A stretch of 7,555 nt of DNA, from positions 1 to 7,555 of the forward strand of contig QNYN01000187.1 of the NCBI GenBank assembly GCA_003973585.1, written 5' to 3'. The notes under the pieces were generated by a model, which saw only the letters and a list, made by a program, of their open reading frames with translations, made no database searches and was not told the origin of the DNA. The position numbers and the translations under genes are program-made. This DNA is from Fusobacteriota bacterium. GTDB taxonomy: Bacteria; Fusobacteriota; Fusobacteriia; Fusobacteriales; Fusobacteriaceae. Shown here piece by piece: positions 6,014-7,555 of the stretch; position 1 is the stretch's first letter, and every line of letters starts with the position of its first letter.

Positions 6014-7555
6014 ATGAAAAAAGAGGTGTTATACAAGATAAAAAACCTCCATTGTGGAGGATGTGCAGGTAAAATTGAAGCAGCAATAGGAGATTTACCC
6101 TATGTAGAGAATGTTAATCTTAATTTTATGAAAAAAACTTTATTCATAGAATTAAAGGAAGTAAAAGAAGATTTATTAGAAGTGTTAAATAAGTTAGCAG
6201 ATAAGATAGAAAGGGGAACTATTATAGAAGAGATAGAATTAGCTCCTCAAAAAACAGAATTTACCTATGAAATTGAAAATTTACATTGTGGAGGGTGTGC
6301 TAGTAAGATAGAGGCAGCAATTAATGACTTAGAGTATATTAAGTCCGCTAATTTAAATTTTATGAAAAAAACTTTAAAAATAGAAATCAACAAAGAAAAA
6401 GTAGGAAATATAGATTTTTTAACAGAAATAAGGATTATAGCAGATAGGTTAGAATCTGGAACTGTAATATTAGAAATTGAAGAAGAGCAACATGAAGACT
6501 ATGTAGAAGTAGAAGAGGGAAAAAATAATATAGATACAACAAAAAAATCGTATAAAGAAGAGATTTTAATTGGAATAGCTCTTTTATTATTTTTTCTAGG
6601 GACTTTTGGTATTGAGAATACAATATTAAAATTAGTGGTATTAATTGTAGCTTATATAATTTCTGGTGGAAATGTAGTTTTAAATTCAATTAAAAATATA
6701 GCTCGTGGTAACTTTTTTGATGAAAATTTCCTTATGACTATTGCAACAATTGGTGCTTTTTTTGTAGGAGAACATTCAGAAGCTGTGGCAGTAATGCTAT
6801 TCTATCAAATTGGAGAATATTTCCAAGGTAGAGCTGTTAATAATTCAAGAAAATCAATAGAAGGATTAATGAATATTAGACCTGACTTTGCAAATGTTAA
6901 AGTAGGAGATGTAATTAAAAAAGTAAAACCTGAAAGTGTAAAGATAAATGATATAATTGTAGTAAAACCTGGAGAGAAACTTCCATTAGATGGTGTTATA
7001 ATAAGTGGAAATGCTACTTTAGATACATCTGCATTAACTGGAGAATCATTACCAGTAGATGTGAAGTCTGGAGACAAAGTTTTAAGTGGAAGTATAAATA
7101 AAAATGGTGTAATTGAGATAAAAGTTGAAAAAGATTTTTATCATTCTACAGTAAATAAAATTTTAGAATTAGTAGAAAATGCAAGTAATAAAAAAGCTGA
7201 TACAGAAAAATTTATCACTAAATTTGCAAAGTATTATACACCAATTGTAGTTTTTGGTGCAGCTATTATAGCAATAGTGCCACCGATATTTGTAGGAGAT
7301 TTTAATACATGGCTTTATAGAGCATTGATATTTTTAGTAATTTCATGTCCATGTGCTTTAGTAATTTCAATTCCTTTAGGATTCTTTAGTGGAATAGGTG
7401 CCGCCTCTAAAAAAGGAATATTAGTAAAAGGTGGAAACTACTTAGAGGCTTTAAATAAAGTCTCAGCAATAGTTTTTGATAATCTATACTTTACTCCCAA
7501 TCCTAAAGGAATTGAAATTACTAAAGCACATGGACATGAAATTACTAAAAATATC
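6014..7555 (+). CDS. Zn/Cd-type P1B heavy-metal-translocating ATPase, two HMA domains (3' end missing, terminus aberrant)
   Basis: A membrane pump that would export Zn2+/Cd2+ (possibly Co2+ or Pb2+). 514 residues are seen, with no stop. AAGGAG (5999-6004) precedes the ATG by nine bases. In order: HMA domain 1 (about 4-70) with H13-C14-G-G-C17; HMA domain 2 (about 82-150) with H91-C92-G-G-C95; an acidic, His-containing linker (154-170); paired membrane helices around 184-220 and 238-270; the actuator domain with TGES (342-345); and helices around 405-427 and 437-458 carrying the metal-site motif C445-P-C447 in ISCPCALVISIPLGFF. CPCALVIS with a following IPLGFF is typical of the zinc/cadmium subgroup rather than copper pumps. 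The phosphorylated aspartate should be D489 in IVFD, but the expected KTGTLT does not follow. The frame reads NLYFTPNPKG instead and then enters an inverted copy of upstream sequence. Residues after 489 are probably not authentic. Confidence 0.92.
   Translation, partial: MKKEVLYKIKNLHCGGCAGKIEAAIGDLPYVENVNLNFMKKTLFIELKEVKEDLLEVLNKLADKIERGTIIEEIELAPQKTEFTYEIENLHCGGCASKIEAAINDLEYIKSANLNFMKKTLKIEINKEKVGNIDFLTEIRIIADRLESGTVILEIEEEQHEDYVEVEEGKNNIDTTKKSYKEEILIGIALLLFFLGTFGIENTILKLVVLIVAYIISGGNVVLNSIKNIARGNFFDENFLMTIATIGAFFVGEHSEAVAVMLFYQIGEYFQGRAVNNSRKSIEGLMNIRPDFANVKVGDVIKKVKPESVKINDIIVVKPGEKLPLDGVIISGNATLDTSALTGESLPVDVKSGDKVLSGSINKNGVIEIKVEKDFYHSTVNKILELVENASNKKADTEKFITKFAKYYTPIVVFGAAIIAIVPPIFVGDFNTWLYRALIFLVISCPCALVISIPLGFFSGIGAASKKGILVKGGNYLEALNKVSAIVFDNLYFTPNPKGIEITKAHGHEITKNI
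6122..6142 (+). repeat. Direct repeat in HMA domain 1 (copy 1 of 2)
   Basis: This 21-base stretch, encoding the core of LNFMKKTL in the first metal-binding domain, recurs identically at 6356-6376, exactly 234 bases (78 codons) downstream. It reflects tandem duplication of the HMA domain within the gene. Confidence 0.9.
6356..6376 (+). repeat. Direct repeat in HMA domain 2 (copy 2 of 2)
   Basis: Identical partner of 6122-6142. Flanking HCGGC and KIEAAI blocks also repeat with the same 78-codon period but with synonymous changes, so the duplication is not brand new. Confidence 0.9.
7327..7383 (+). repeat. Left arm of a 57-bp perfect inverted repeat
   Basis: This is authentic ATPase coding sequence, covering the metal-site helix IFLVISCPCALVISIPLG. 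Its exact reverse complement forms 7499-7555. The two arms are separated by 115 bases (7384-7498). Confidence 0.98.
7499..7555 (-). repeat. Right arm of a 57-bp perfect inverted repeat, ending at the window edge
   Basis: Base for base the reverse complement of 7327-7383 (paired positions sum to 14882). Identity stops at 7498/7384 and runs to the last base of the window, so its true extent to the right is unknown. Read in the ATPase frame it gives NPKGIEITKAHG and then HEITKNI, which is unlike any P-type ATPase at this position. It is most likely a fold-back copy. Confidence 0.97.

Noticed and set aside
6435..7077. Two - strand open frames (84 and 90 codons) inside the ATPase
   Set aside because: Both are shadows of the ATPase, which has clear HMA, TGES and CPC motifs on the + strand. 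The Leu/Phe-rich product at 6435-6689 is not a real membrane protein.
7384..7498. A phase-variable invertible segment between the two 57-bp arms
   Set aside because: The spacer is in the correct coding orientation, the left arm is constrained coding sequence, there is no recombinase in view, and the right arm meets the window edge. An artefact or simple inverted duplication explains it better.

Overview
The window is AT-rich, with A/T-ending codons and strong Shine-Dalgarno sites, in the style of a Fusobacterium or another low-GC anaerobe. Fusobacteriota is my best guess from the overall flavour of the proteins, but the sequence alone does not exclude a Clostridia-like genome. The genes are ordinary chromosomal ones. 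I see no phage, integrase, IS element, CRISPR array, tRNA or rRNA.

Layout from left to right. The last 26 codons of a + strand gene, possibly an amidohydrolase, end at a bidirectional hairpin terminator. On the - strand lies a short open tail with unusual codon use, then a complete zinc-ribbon YjdM/PhnA gene. Divergent from it is a + strand set: glutaminase (glsA), a divergent uracil-DNA glycosylase, and a cysteine-rich protein whose GTG start overlaps the glycosylase stop codon. These three look co-transcribed. ilvA/tdcB (ACT-domain threonine ammonia-lyase) follows with its own sigma-70-like promoter. It ends at a long hairpin that it shares with the convergent coaBC gene (coenzyme A synthesis). 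Divergent from coaBC is a Zn/Cd-type P1B ATPase with two N-terminal metal-binding domains, cut by the window end. No stretch longer than about 190 bases lacks a gene.

The genes serve separate housekeeping roles: glutamine and threonine deamination, DNA repair, CoA synthesis and metal efflux. The regulatory highlight is the ATPase promoter. It carries two operators of identical design, TATGAA-N6-TTCATA, one enclosing the -35 hexamer and one over the -10 edge and start point. This is the architecture expected for an ArsR/SmtB metal sensor, but no such regulator gene is in the window.

The strangest feature is at the right edge. The last 57 bases are an exact reverse complement of bases 7327-7383, inside the same ATPase gene. 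The reading frame leaves the family consensus right at the catalytic aspartate, so the DKTGT motif is missing. The simplest explanation is a fold-back chimera or assembly error at a contig end, not new biology. I found no convincing undescribed system here.
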